Shown: positions 1-6,301, counted from the first letter of the stretch. The stretch: DNA of 9,815 nucleotides from an uncultured Riemerella sp. (GCA_938037185.1 CALHQK010000051.1:1-9815), one strand, 5' to 3'. Notes: generated by a model from the letters alone, not told the origin. Numbers and translations are program-made.

Positions 1-2
1 AG

Positions 3-89
3 GAAAGAATCACAACTTTTGTTGCACAGGATAAAGAAGGAAAGGTAGAACTGAAAGAAAACAAATTCCTGAACAAAGATGTAGATTAG
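3..89 (+). CDS. 3' end of an unidentified protein (partial)
   Basis: An open frame enters from the left edge and ends at TAG (87-89), giving 28 visible residues that finish in LNKDVD. The visible piece is polar and charged, has no hydrophobic segment, and shows no motif I can recognise. It lies on the same strand as the PpiD-like gene and is followed by a strong hairpin at 137-170, which fits a real gene end. In flavobacteria the gene before the PpiD-like foldase is often a CNNM/CorC-type protein or an envelope protein, but nothing visible here confirms that. Confidence 0.55.
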   Translation, partial: ERITTFVAQDKEGKVELKENKFLNKDVD

Positions 90-136
90 CAGACAGATTT
101 TCATTTTGTTTATTCTAAAATGATGAACTTCATAGT

Positions 137-170
137 GATGCGGTATTTTCCCTTGGGAAAATACCGCATC
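137..170 (+). terminator. Perfect 16-bp hairpin after the left-edge gene
   Basis: Bases 137-152 and 155-170 are exact reverse complements, separated by TT, so the functional loop is effectively CTTG. The stem contains several G-C pairs. It is followed by GTTTAGTTTA, a modest rather than perfect T-run. It sits 48 bases after the stop at 89 and well before the next start at 317, so intrinsic termination is the simplest reading. Because the stem is perfectly symmetrical it could also act in both directions. Confidence 0.7.
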
Positions 171-316
171 GTTTAGTTTAACATTATGATAAGGGTTTTA
201 AGCATTATGATTTCCATTGTGATACAAACATGACTAAAAAAAGAGCTGAAAATTTTATATTTTATTTAAAAATCTGTATTTTCGCAGATTGATTAACTTA
301 AATAAGATTAATAAAG
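171..316 (+). promoter_or_regulatory. AT-rich leader with a weak promoter candidate for the PpiD-like gene
   Basis: This gap between the hairpin and the foldase start holds no gene. At 277-284 TATTTTCG matches the Bacteroidota -7 consensus TAnnTTTG at all but one base, about 33 bases before the ATG. I see no convincing TTG at the expected -33 distance, so the promoter call is weak. The start codon is preceded by AATAAAG, with no Shine-Dalgarno sequence, as is usual in this phylum. Confidence 0.3.
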
Positions 317-2461
317 ATGTCAGTTATAGGACAAATACGAAAAAAACCTTGGGTGCTGATGGGAGTTGTCATAATCGCTCTTTTGGCATTCCTCATCAAC
401 CCAGATAGTTTGAACAAGATTTTTGGTAAAGACCCAAACATTTTAGGAAAAGTAAACGGGGAAGTAATCACTAGAGAGGAATACAGCGATGCTCTACTGA
501 TGCTCCAGAGCCAGGCAGAACAACAGGGACGCCCTACTACCGGCTTAGAGGAGCAGGCTTGGCAGAATTTGGTTCAGGCAAAACTCATCAAACAAGAGTT
601 TGAAAAATTAGGTTTGAAACTTACAGAAGACTATTTCTGGAGCCAGCTGCCTTACGACCCTCTTTTTGCACAAAATCCGGAGTTTAATGTTCAGGAGTTC
701 AAAAAAGAAATAGAAAAAGCTCGGACAGATGGCAGTATGATAGAACAGTACAATGCCTGGCTGAGAGCAAGAAAAGAAATAGAATACAGAATGATGGCAA
801 GGCAGGTTTTTGGCAACATCACTGCCGGAATTACCTCTAATAAAAAAGAGGCTGAAACCATCATGAAGCAAAGGGATGAGGTAGCAGATATAGACTATGT
901 AAAGGTGGATTACAATACCTTTGCACAGAAAAACCCTGTAAAAGTAACAACACCGGATTTAGCTGACTATATCAATAAGCACCCTACCATGTTCAAAGTT
1001 CCTGAGAGCAGAAATTTAGGGATTGTTTATTTCTTCTCACAACCTTCACCGGAGGATGATGCGGCTGTTTTAGCGGAAATCAACAAATTATACCAAGAAG
1101 GTGTAGAAACCGGAAGCGGTATAGAAAGCTTTAAGAACAATAAAAACGATAGCTTGTTTGTCCTTGCTCATTCCGAAACGGGCTTCAATCCTAATTATTT
1201 CGAAGCAGGACAGCTTCCAGAAGGCATAAGAAATCAGGTAGTAAGCGCAGCTATAGGACAGACTTTTGGGCCTTACAAAGAGCAAAACTACTATGTGGTT
1301 TCCAAACTTTTGGGCAAAAAAACGACAGATTCTATCCGTTCCAGACATATTTTGATTTCTTATCAAGGGCTTCAGGGAGCACAGGGAGAAGCAGCTAAAA
1401 GAACTAAAGAACAAGCAAAAGAGCTAGCAGAAAAGATAACCGCAGAGGTGAAAGCCAACCCTGCGAAGTTCGAGGAATATCTAAAACTATCTGCAGACGG
1501 TTCTTCCCAAAATGGAGGAGATTTGGGCTGGGTAGTTTCAGGGAGAGCGCAGTTTGTTCCTACTTTCCAAAGTTATATAGAAAATAATCCTAAAGGAGCT
1601 GTAGGCTTGGTAGAATCGCAGTATGGATACCACATCATCAATGTAACGGATAAAAAGCTGGGAGTGGGAGCGGTTACTTATAAAATTGCTAATCTGACAA
1701 AGCAAATAAAACCTTCTGATGCGACAGTCAATAAAGCTCATGCCCAGTCTACTACTTTTGCACAGCAGGTGCAAGGCAAGAGTTTTAATGAATTTGCTAA
1801 TTTAGCAAAGAAAGGAAACTATAACTACCACAACCCTAAAATGGTGCAAAGATTCCAAGGAATCTTACAAGGCGGAGGAACAGATAAAGATGAAGAAGTC
1901 ATAAGATGGGCTTTTGACTCAAAAAGAAAGAAAGGAGACACAGAGATGTTCACCACAGCAGGTGGAGATAGAATTGTAGTATATTTCAATGAGAAATACT
2001 CCGAAGGTCTTGCAGACCCAGAAACTGTGAGAGAGCAGATAGAACCGATTGTAAAAAATCAGCTTTTGGCTAAAGAAATCATCAAAAAAATATCTGCTGT
2101 AAAAGCTCAAGATTTAGGTGCGATTGCTAATTTATTTGGTGTGAGCAAAGAATCAGGACAAATTAATCTGCTGAATCCTGTAATCGGAGGAGCTATAGAA
2201 CCTAAGGTAGCAGGAGCAGCTTTCGGAGCTGGTAAAAATAAGGTGTCACAGCCTGTCCAAGGGAATTCTGGAGTTTATGTAATCATCAACAAAGGAGTGA
2301 ATGTAAATAAACAGCCTGGCAGTGTTAAAGAAATCACCCAAGCGCTTGTTCAGCAGAATGCTGGGATTTTCCCTCAGGCATTTATGAGAAGTCTGCAGAA
2401 CAGTGCGGATATTGAGGATTACAGAATAGAAGTTTATAACACAGCAAATAGTGGTAAATAA
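317..2461 (+). CDS. ppiD: PpiD/SurA-like membrane-anchored peptidyl-prolyl isomerase
   Basis: A 714-residue protein that probably helps fold exported envelope proteins at the periplasmic face of the inner membrane. Residues 1-10 are basic and residues 11-27 form one hydrophobic segment, so it is likely an anchored protein with a short cytoplasmic tail, as in PpiD. Residues about 40-170 resemble the SurA/PpiD N-terminal chaperone region (GKVNGEVITREEY near 44-56). A parvulin domain spans about 340-446: RHILIS (343-348), NGGDLGW (399-405) and YGYHIINV (437-444). The expected active-site pattern seems kept, with H344, D394 in the place of the Pin1 cysteine, and H439. The region after 455 may contain a second, degenerate isomerase fold. 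The gene stands alone between two hairpins. The isomerase/foldase family is secure; the exact orthology to E. coli PpiD is inferred. Confidence 0.9.
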   Translation: MSVIGQIRKKPWVLMGVVIIALLAFLINPDSLNKIFGKDPNILGKVNGEVITREEYSDALLMLQSQAEQQGRPTTGLEEQAWQNLVQAKLIKQEFEKLGLKLTEDYFWSQLPYDPLFAQNPEFNVQEFKKEIEKARTDGSMIEQYNAWLRARKEIEYRMMARQVFGNITAGITSNKKEAETIMKQRDEVADIDYVKVDYNTFAQKNPVKVTTPDLADYINKHPTMFKVPESRNLGIVYFFSQPSPEDDAAVLAEINKLYQEGVETGSGIESFKNNKNDSLFVLAHSETGFNPNYFEAGQLPEGIRNQVVSAAIGQTFGPYKEQNYYVVSKLLGKKTTDSIRSRHILISYQGLQGAQGEAAKRTKEQAKELAEKITAEVKANPAKFEEYLKLSADGSSQNGGDLGWVVSGRAQFVPTFQSYIENNPKGAVGLVESQYGYHIINVTDKKLGVGAVTYKIANLTKQIKPSDATVNKAHAQSTTFAQQVQGKSFNEFANLAKKGNYNYHNPKMVQRFQGILQGGGTDKDEEVIRWAFDSKRKKGDTEMFTTAGGDRIVVYFNEKYSEGLADPETVREQIEPIVKNQLLAKEIIKKISAVKAQDLGAIANLFGVSKESGQINLLNPVIGGAIEPKVAGAAFGAGKNKVSQPVQGNSGVYVIINKGVNVNKQPGSVKEITQALVQQNAGIFPQAFMRSLQNSADIEDYRIEVYNTANSGK

Positions 2462-2472
2462 CTAAGAATAAG

Positions 2473-2502
2473 AAAAGAGGTTTTTCCAAAAGCCTCTTTT
2501 TT
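2473..2502 (+). terminator. Rho-independent terminator after ppiD
   Basis: AAAAGAGG (2473-2480) pairs with CCTCTTTT (2493-2500). The stem continues inwards through a T-G pair and four T-A pairs to a CC loop. A T-run reaches 2502. It begins 11 bases after the ppiD stop. Confidence 0.85.
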
Positions 2503-2533
2503 GTCCTTATATCAACAAATCTTAATTACTCTT

Positions 2534-3016
2534 ATGAAAAGTAAATTAGAAATAGAATACGAAATTCTAAACATAGATACACTTTCGGAAACAGAAAAAA
2601 AACTTTTTGAGGAAGCGAAAAACTCCAGATTAAAGGCATATGCACCTTATTCTAAATTTCTGGTAGGTTGTTCTATTTTATTAGAAAATGGCGAAATTTA
2701 CACAGGAAGCAATCAGGAGAACGCGGCTTATCCATCTGGGCTGTGTGCGGAGAGAAGTGTGATTTTTTGGCTGGGTGCTAATTTCCCTAACCAGAAAATA
2801 GAAAAGATGTTCGTTATCGGTGGTTTGGAGGTAAATCCAGACCTTGATAGGATAGTTCCTCCGTGTGGTTCGTGCAGACAGAGTATCGTAGAATATGAAG
2901 TAAAACAAGCGCAAAATATAGAAATCTACATCGCGAGCATCAGTGGAGAGAAGATTATAAAAATAAATTCCATAAAGGATTTACTGCCCTTGTCTTTTGA
3001 TACAACTTTTTTATAA
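2534..3016 (+). CDS. cdd: Cytidine deaminase
   Basis: A zinc-dependent deaminase converting cytidine and deoxycytidine to uridine and deoxyuridine in pyrimidine salvage (cytoplasmic). From the ATG at 2534 it has 160 residues. Substrate-site residues APYSKFLVG lie at 37-45, the zinc/catalytic motif CAER at 71-74 (C71 ligand, E73 proton shuttle), and the second zinc motif PPCGSCRQ at 109-116 (C111, C114). Three cysteine ligands indicate the small tetrameric class rather than the E. coli dimeric type. An in-frame TTG at 2501 would extend the protein by 11 residues, but it lies in the T-run of the ppiD terminator, so 2534 is preferred. No separate promoter is obvious in the short gap; some transcription may come through the terminator. 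Confidence 0.93.
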   Translation: MKSKLEIEYEILNIDTLSETEKKLFEEAKNSRLKAYAPYSKFLVGCSILLENGEIYTGSNQENAAYPSGLCAERSVIFWLGANFPNQKIEKMFVIGGLEVNPDLDRIVPPCGSCRQSIVEYEVKQAQNIEIYIASISGEKIIKINSIKDLLPLSFDTTFL

Positions 3017-3020
3017 AATA

Positions 3021-3053
3021 AAAAACGCTTATCCATTTAGGATAAGCATTTTT
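3021..3053. terminator. Bidirectional terminator between converging genes
   Basis: GCTTATCC (3027-3034) pairs exactly with GGATAAGC (3040-3047) around the loop ATTTA. The stem is flanked by AAAAA on the left and TTTTT on the right. Both strands therefore show a stem followed by a T-run, serving cdd on the plus strand and the lipoprotein gene on the minus strand. It fills most of the 52-base gap between the two stops. Confidence 0.85.
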
Positions 3054-3068
3054 GTTAGTATTGTGTTC

Positions 3069-4139
3069 TTATTGTGCGTAGATTTGTGATGCATACTGAT
3101 TCCAGCCTGCTGTAGTTTTATAGGCAGCTACGCTCCCTGCTGGGACATAGATTTTGAGGTTAGGATTAGTATATGGAAAAATATCGCCACTAATTGTGGG
3201 AGGAGTAACAGCATTAATAGTTACATTCATGAGAGGATTGTTTCCAAAAGCACCGGAACCAATGGTCGTTACACTATTAGGGATAGTAATACTGGTTAAT
3301 TTATTATTACTAAAAGCTTGATTACCAATAAAGGTTACTCCATTAGGAATAGCTACATTAGTTAATTTATTTTTATAAAATGCTAAATGATCAATAGTTT
3401 TAACACTACTAGGAATTGAAATATTAGTAAGTTCATTTTTCATAAAAGCGCGGTTTCCGATCCTTTCTAAGTTATTAGGTAGAATAATGCTGGTAAGAAA
3501 GATTCCCTTAAATGCCTGGCTTCCTATGGCGGTGACTTCTCTCAACTCTAGATTACTCTGCATATCTATTTGATGAATATCTTTATTAAACCATTGAAGT
3601 AGTTTTTTTCCATCAAGGCTTAACACATAATCTCCCCTCAAACTATGTGGCTCACTACTTCCTAATACAAATCCACTCCCCCAACCTAGATAGGTTTTGG
3701 GACCATAAAGTACTTTGTTCCGAACATCGATGTACCAGTCCCCAATGTTACCTATATTATGTTCAGGATCACCCATCCCTCCATGAATTTTACTCCCCAT
3801 GATTCCATCTCTTCCATCCACTCCATCTCTTCCATTCACTCCATCTTTACCATCTTTACCATCCACTCCATCTCTTCCATCTTTACCATCCCTTCCCCTC
3901 AAGTTGATAGGAGTTCCCCAAGTTTTACAAGTTTTGGGACCATAGAAATCATAGGTACTTTTGTCTAAATAATAGTCTCCTTTCTTTCCTATATCCAGTG
4001 TAGGAGCAGAGGTTCCAGACAAAATAGTAGTTCCATCTTTTCCATCAGTTCCGTTAATGCCTTGAACATCATCTCGTGAGCAGTGTGTTGCTACCATAGA
4101 TAGGGTGAGTAGCATTACCCATGTTAGTATCTGTTTCAT
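3069..4139 (-). CDS. Modular lipoprotein: collagen-like repeats, two YGPKT modules, BspA-like LRRs
   Basis: A 356-residue predicted envelope or surface protein. The N-terminus is a signal peptide ending near C20 (MVATHC). The -1 His is atypical for a lipobox, but the following SRDD resembles Bacteroidota surface lipoprotein export signals. Domain order: a short Gly-X-Y stretch (27-36); module A (41-80); eleven Gly-X-Y triplets rich in GKD/GRD/GVD (82-114); module B (120-160), sharing with A the pattern GD(Y/W)Y(L/I)D, then YGPKT, then WG; a linker; five leucine-rich repeats of 22-23 residues (about 199-310, each with IG..AF and a following IP step); and a C-terminal cap with YVPAGSVAAYK. LRRs of this BspA type often mediate adhesion or protein binding; the actual ligand is unknown. 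It has its own promoter and a long leader, and is flanked by terminators. The architecture is directly visible; the surface location is inferred. Confidence 0.85.
   Translation of the reverse strand: MKQILTWVMLLTLSMVATHCSRDDVQGINGTDGKDGTTILSGTSAPTLDIGKKGDYYLDKSTYDFYGPKTCKTWGTPINLRGRDGKDGRDGVDGKDGKDGVNGRDGVDGRDGIMGSKIHGGMGDPEHNIGNIGDWYIDVRNKVLYGPKTYLGWGSGFVLGSSEPHSLRGDYVLSLDGKKLLQWFNKDIHQIDMQSNLELREVTAIGSQAFKGIFLTSIILPNNLERIGNRAFMKNELTNISIPSSVKTIDHLAFYKNKLTNVAIPNGVTFIGNQAFSNNKLTSITIPNSVTTIGSGAFGNNPLMNVTINAVTPPTISGDIFPYTNPNLKIYVPAGSVAAYKTTAGWNQYASQIYAQ
3210..3545 (-). repeat. BspA-type leucine-rich repeat array (five units)
   Basis: These bases encode residues about 199-310 as tandem units of roughly 66-69 bp. 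Each unit carries a hydrophobic strand, IG or ID, an AF pair, then a Lys/Asn turn, Leu-(Thr/Met), and usually an Ile-Pro step. The units differ in sequence, so this is an old repeat rather than a fresh duplication. The last unit diverges into the C-terminal cap. Confidence 0.8.
3660..4019 (-). repeat. Two YGPKT modules separated by a Gly-X-Y tract
   Basis: Module A (3900-4019) and module B (3660-3782) encode about 40 residues each with the same spine: G..GD, aromatic-Tyr-hydrophobic-Asp, YGPKT, then WG. The Gly-X-Y tract (3795-3896) lies between them and is built at the DNA level from imperfect 9-bp units like CCATCTYTA on the plus strand. The tandem DNA could expand or contract by slippage without breaking the frame. 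Confidence 0.75.
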
Positions 4140-4199
4140 CGTATAAATATTTAAATTATTATATAAAAACTAGTTTCTAAAAGAAAAATAAGGAATATG

Positions 4200-4234
4200 A
4201 AAAAAATAATCAAAAGATTGGTTTTTGATTATTT
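4200..4234 (-). terminator. Terminator-like hairpin inside the lipoprotein leader
   Basis: Bases 4204-4215 and 4223-4234 are exact 12-bp reverse complements around a 7-base loop. On the minus strand the hairpin runs into seven T residues (4206 to 4200). The stem has only one G-C pair, so it is a weak terminator at best. It lies between the predicted promoter (4367-4395) and the start codon (4139), about 60 bases before the ATG, which makes attenuation possible. Confidence 0.45.
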
Positions 4235-4262
4235 CGTTATCGAAGATAAAATAGATTAATGC

Positions 4263-4317
4263 TGCTTTACAATAAAATAGCAGGAAAGATAAATGTGCTC
4301 TATCTTCCTTTGTAGCA
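4263..4317 (-). promoter_or_regulatory. Structured element in the lipoprotein leader
   Basis: Bases 4282-4291 pair with 4301-4309 (nine pairs, one bulged A, three G-C), with a 9-base loop. An outer helix can form between 4263-4272 and 4310-4317 with a two-base bulge. It sits in the predicted untranslated leader upstream of the terminator-like hairpin. I do not recognise it as a known riboswitch class. Function is unknown. Confidence 0.35.
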
Positions 4318-4366
4318 AAATATGTAATAGTGAATATCATAGCATATATTACTTTTTTACGGACGG

Positions 4367-4395
4367 CAAAGATAATAAAAAAAAGATTTCCCCAA
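4367..4395 (-). promoter_or_regulatory. Bacteroidota-type promoter for the lipoprotein gene
   Basis: On the minus strand TTG (4395-4393), an 18-base spacer and TATCTTTG (4374-4367) match the Bacteroidota housekeeping promoter (TTG, about 17-23 bases, TAnnTTTG). Transcription would start near 4360, giving a leader of about 220 bases before the ATG at 4139. The -33 element lies in the loop of the ribA terminator-like hairpin. Confidence 0.65.
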
Positions 4396-4410
4396 AAATT
4401 CTATAAATCT
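4377..4410 (-). terminator. Short terminator-like hairpin overlapping the ribA stop
   Basis: On the minus strand AGATTT (4410-4405) pairs with AAATCT (4389-4384), followed at once by eight T residues (4384-4377). The first arm is in the last codons of ribA and the loop covers the stop TAG. The stem is only six pairs with a 15-base loop, so termination may be incomplete. It interleaves with the lipoprotein promoter. Confidence 0.45.
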
Positions 4411-4988
4411 AAAATATGCCCGAAAAAATCTTTTTTGGTTTTTAGATAATCTCGGTTTTCTTCGTTAGGTTTTATTTCCAGCGGAATGCGGGAGTGTAGT
4501 TTTATTTTGCTGTTTTCTACGAAGCTGATTTTATCAGGGTTGTTGGTGATGAGGTTGATTTCCTTTATCCCAAGTATTTCTAAAATATCAACCGCCACAC
4601 TGAAATTCCTGTCATCAGCAGGAAGTCCCAGTTCTAGATTCGCCTCCACAGTGTCTAAGCCCTTTTCTTGTAGAGCGTAGGCTTTCAGCTTGTTGATAAT
4701 ACCAATATTTCTGCCCTCTTGCCGTAGATAAATAATCACGCCGCCATGTTTCTGTATATACTGCATTGCAGAGGAAAGCTGCTGTCCGCATTCACATTTT
4801 TTAGAATGGAAAACCTCTCCTGTAATGCATTCTGAATGAAAACGGACATTCACCACGCTGGATAAGTCCGTATTTTCTGCTATCAAAGTAAGGTGCGGCA
4901 TCCAGTCTTGTTCCTTTTCAGAGAAAGCAATGATTTTGAACTTTCCATATTCTGTAGGGACATTAGCTTCTGCTTGGATTTTTATCAT
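4401..4988 (-). CDS. ribA: GTP cyclohydrolase II
   Basis: This enzyme opens the imidazole ring of GTP, releasing formate and pyrophosphate, as the first step of riboflavin synthesis (cytoplasm). The 195-residue length matches the monofunctional E. coli type, with no DHBP synthase domain fused. Visible motifs: RFHSECITGEVF (49-60), the three zinc cysteines C54, C65 and C67, YLRQEGRNIG (87-96), and ADDRNF (124-129), where D125 and R127 match the E. coli proton acceptor and nucleophile Asp126/Arg128. TNNPDK (148-153) is the usual C-terminal motif. It starts 8 bases after the small lipoprotein gene and is probably the last gene of the tatA group. No FMN riboswitch is visible upstream, as expected for a gene inside an operon. 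Confidence 0.93.
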   Translation of the reverse strand: MIKIQAEANVPTEYGKFKIIAFSEKEQDWMPHLTLIAENTDLSSVVNVRFHSECITGEVFHSKKCECGQQLSSAMQYIQKHGGVIIYLRQEGRNIGIINKLKAYALQEKGLDTVEANLELGLPADDRNFSVAVDILEILGIKEINLITNNPDKISFVENSKIKLHSRIPLEIKPNEENRDYLKTKKDFFGHILDL

Positions 4989-4996
4989 CTTTAATG

Positions 4997-5446
4997 CTAT
5001 AGAGTGTCTTTTAAAGATTCTATCAGGGAGATATTTGTTTTTATTTTTACTAAAAACCGATTGAGTATATCTTGCTCTTCAGGGTTTAATTTATTTTTTA
5101 GTTTTTGAAGTTTCTTATAAGATTTTTCGTAATTGAAAAAGGATTTTTCTTTCCCTACCATATTGTGCTCTTTTACGGCATATAAGTATTCAGAAATGGT
5201 AAATTTTAATGCTGAGACCTCTTCATTCACTTCCTTTTTAGAAAAAGAAATTAAGCTGTTTTGAAAAGCATTATTAATCTCCGAAGAGTAATTTATAAAT
5301 TCTATTTTGGATTCTATATCGTCGGCAGCATCCACAAATGTATCATATGAAACCTCTGATAATAAAGCTTTCGCAGGAGACACACTTACTTTTTCTACGC
5401 TGCAGGATACCAATAACAAACAAAAACTAATTCCTAAAATTTTCAT
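4997..5446 (-). CDS. Small helical lipoprotein of unknown function
   Basis: A 149-residue protein I cannot assign to a family. Residues 1-14 form a short hydrophobic signal peptide and LLVSC gives a good lipobox with C15 as the lipid-bearing residue. The residue after it is Ser, with no acidic cluster at +2 to +5, so a periplasm-facing position is more likely than surface export. The mature part is predicted to be mostly alpha-helical, with Lys/Glu-rich stretches at about 68-120. Its ATG overlaps the DUF4254 stop by one base (TAATG), so translation is probably coupled to that gene. The tight position suggests co-expression with DUF4254 and ribA, but it does not reveal a role. Confidence 0.8.
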   Translation of the reverse strand: MKILGISFCLLLVSCSVEKVSVSPAKALLSEVSYDTFVDAADDIESKIEFINYSSEINNAFQNSLISFSKKEVNEEVSALKFTISEYLYAVKEHNMVGKEKSFFNYEKSYKKLQKLKNKLNPEEQDILNRFLVKIKTNISLIESLKDTL

Positions 5447-6063
5447 TATTTTCCTTTTTGGTAAAGGACAGGGTTAAGGGACTCATCATTATACATTTTC
5501 ATCTGTTTGTAAGTTTTTATCTTAACCTTTCCTTCTTCTATATCTTTGAGCAGCTGGTCTATTGCCGAACTCAAATCTTTTTTTTGTTCTAAAAGGATAT
5601 TCAACTTGTCTTGGCATTTTTTCTTGTGTTCCTCACTCGCTGACTCTCTGCGTGTTTCCAATTCCATATGGTACACTTTCAGCGCCAAAATAGAAAGCCT
5701 GTCTACGGCCCATGCAGGTGTTTCAGTGTTTATTTTAGCATCAGGTTTAGGAGTGGTATTTTTGTATTTATTTAAAAACCAACCATCTATAAACTCCACT
5801 AAATCAGTTCTTTTCTGATTAGAAGCATCTATTCTTCGTTTGATTTCTAATGCTTTTACAGGATTTATATTTTCATCTCGGATAATGTCTTCCAAATGCC
5901 ATTGAACCGTATCAATCCAATTTTTGGAATACAAAATCTGTTCCAAACTGCCTTGAGCGTAGTTGTTAGGCTCGTTTGCATCTACATTATCGGTAATGTG
6001 ATAATCGTTGATGGATTTATTAAAGATATCCCATGCGAATTCAGAGAATGAGTTTTGATTCAT
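5446..6063 (-). CDS. DUF4254 family protein
   Basis: A 205-residue soluble protein that I recognise as the DUF4254 family, widespread and well conserved in flavobacteria but of unknown biochemical role. Characteristic stretches include SKNWIDTVQWHLEDIIRD (46-63), the basic helix ALEIKRRIDASNQKRTDLVE (70-89), and TPAWAVDRLSILALKVYHME (115-134). There is no signal peptide or membrane segment, so it should be cytoplasmic and helical. It starts 12 bases after tatA and overlaps the next gene by one base. Members of this family are often found near cell-envelope or glycan genes; with tatA here I would only say 'envelope-associated context'. Confidence 0.88.
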   Translation of the reverse strand: MNQNSFSEFAWDIFNKSINDYHITDNVDANEPNNYAQGSLEQILYSKNWIDTVQWHLEDIIRDENINPVKALEIKRRIDASNQKRTDLVEFIDGWFLNKYKNTTPKPDAKINTETPAWAVDRLSILALKVYHMELETRRESASEEHKKKCQDKLNILLEQKKDLSSAIDQLLKDIEEGKVKIKTYKQMKMYNDESLNPVLYQKGK

Positions 6064-6075
6064 TTTTCTAAAAAA

Positions 6076-6282
6076 TTATTTTGTGTTATTTTTATCTTCT
6101 TCTTTATCTTTGGTATCATCGTCTTTCACAGACTTTTTGAATTCTTTAATTCCAGAACCAATTCCTTTCATCAGTTCGGGAATTTTTTTTCCTCCAAAAA
6201 GAAGCAAGATAATAACAGCAATGACCAATATTTCTTTTACTCCAAGTCCCATAAAAAGAGGAATCTGCGCTATGTTGTTCAT
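6076..6282 (-). CDS. tatA: Sec-independent translocase subunit TatA/TatE
   Basis: A 68-residue inner-membrane protein that forms the pore-like component of the twin-arginine system exporting folded proteins. After a short N-terminus, residues 13-29 make the single membrane helix. The hinge FGGKKIPEL (29-37) follows, then an amphipathic basic helix to about 50 and a highly charged tail. FGG and the conserved proline support TatA rather than TatB. No tatC or tatB lies in the window, which is common in Bacteroidota where Tat genes are scattered. It appears to head the group tatA, DUF4254, lipoprotein, ribA. An internal ATG at residue 11 could also start a shorter form. Confidence 0.92.
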   Translation of the reverse strand: MNNIAQIPLFMGLGVKEILVIAVIILLLFGGKKIPELMKGIGSGIKEFKKSVKDDDTKDKEEDKNNTK

Positions 6283-6301
6283 AATATAATTTTTAATGAA
6301 A

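Noticed and set aside
608..2110. Several minus-strand open frames within ppiD
   Set aside because: They are rich in Phe/Ser/Cys, overlap a strongly supported gene, and look like nothing known.
3795..3896. Short regular repeats resembling a CRISPR array
   Set aside because: Units are about 9 bp without unique spacers and encode Gly-X-Y triplets in frame.
3759..3968. Plus-strand frame with His-Ser-Ile repeats
   Set aside because: It is the reverse reading of the Gly-X-Y DNA repeats and has no independent support.
4324..4352. Inverted repeat GTAATA/TATTAC followed by T6 on the plus strand
   Set aside because: Six A/T-heavy pairs with a 17-base loop and no plus-strand gene ending nearby; likely chance in AT-rich DNA.
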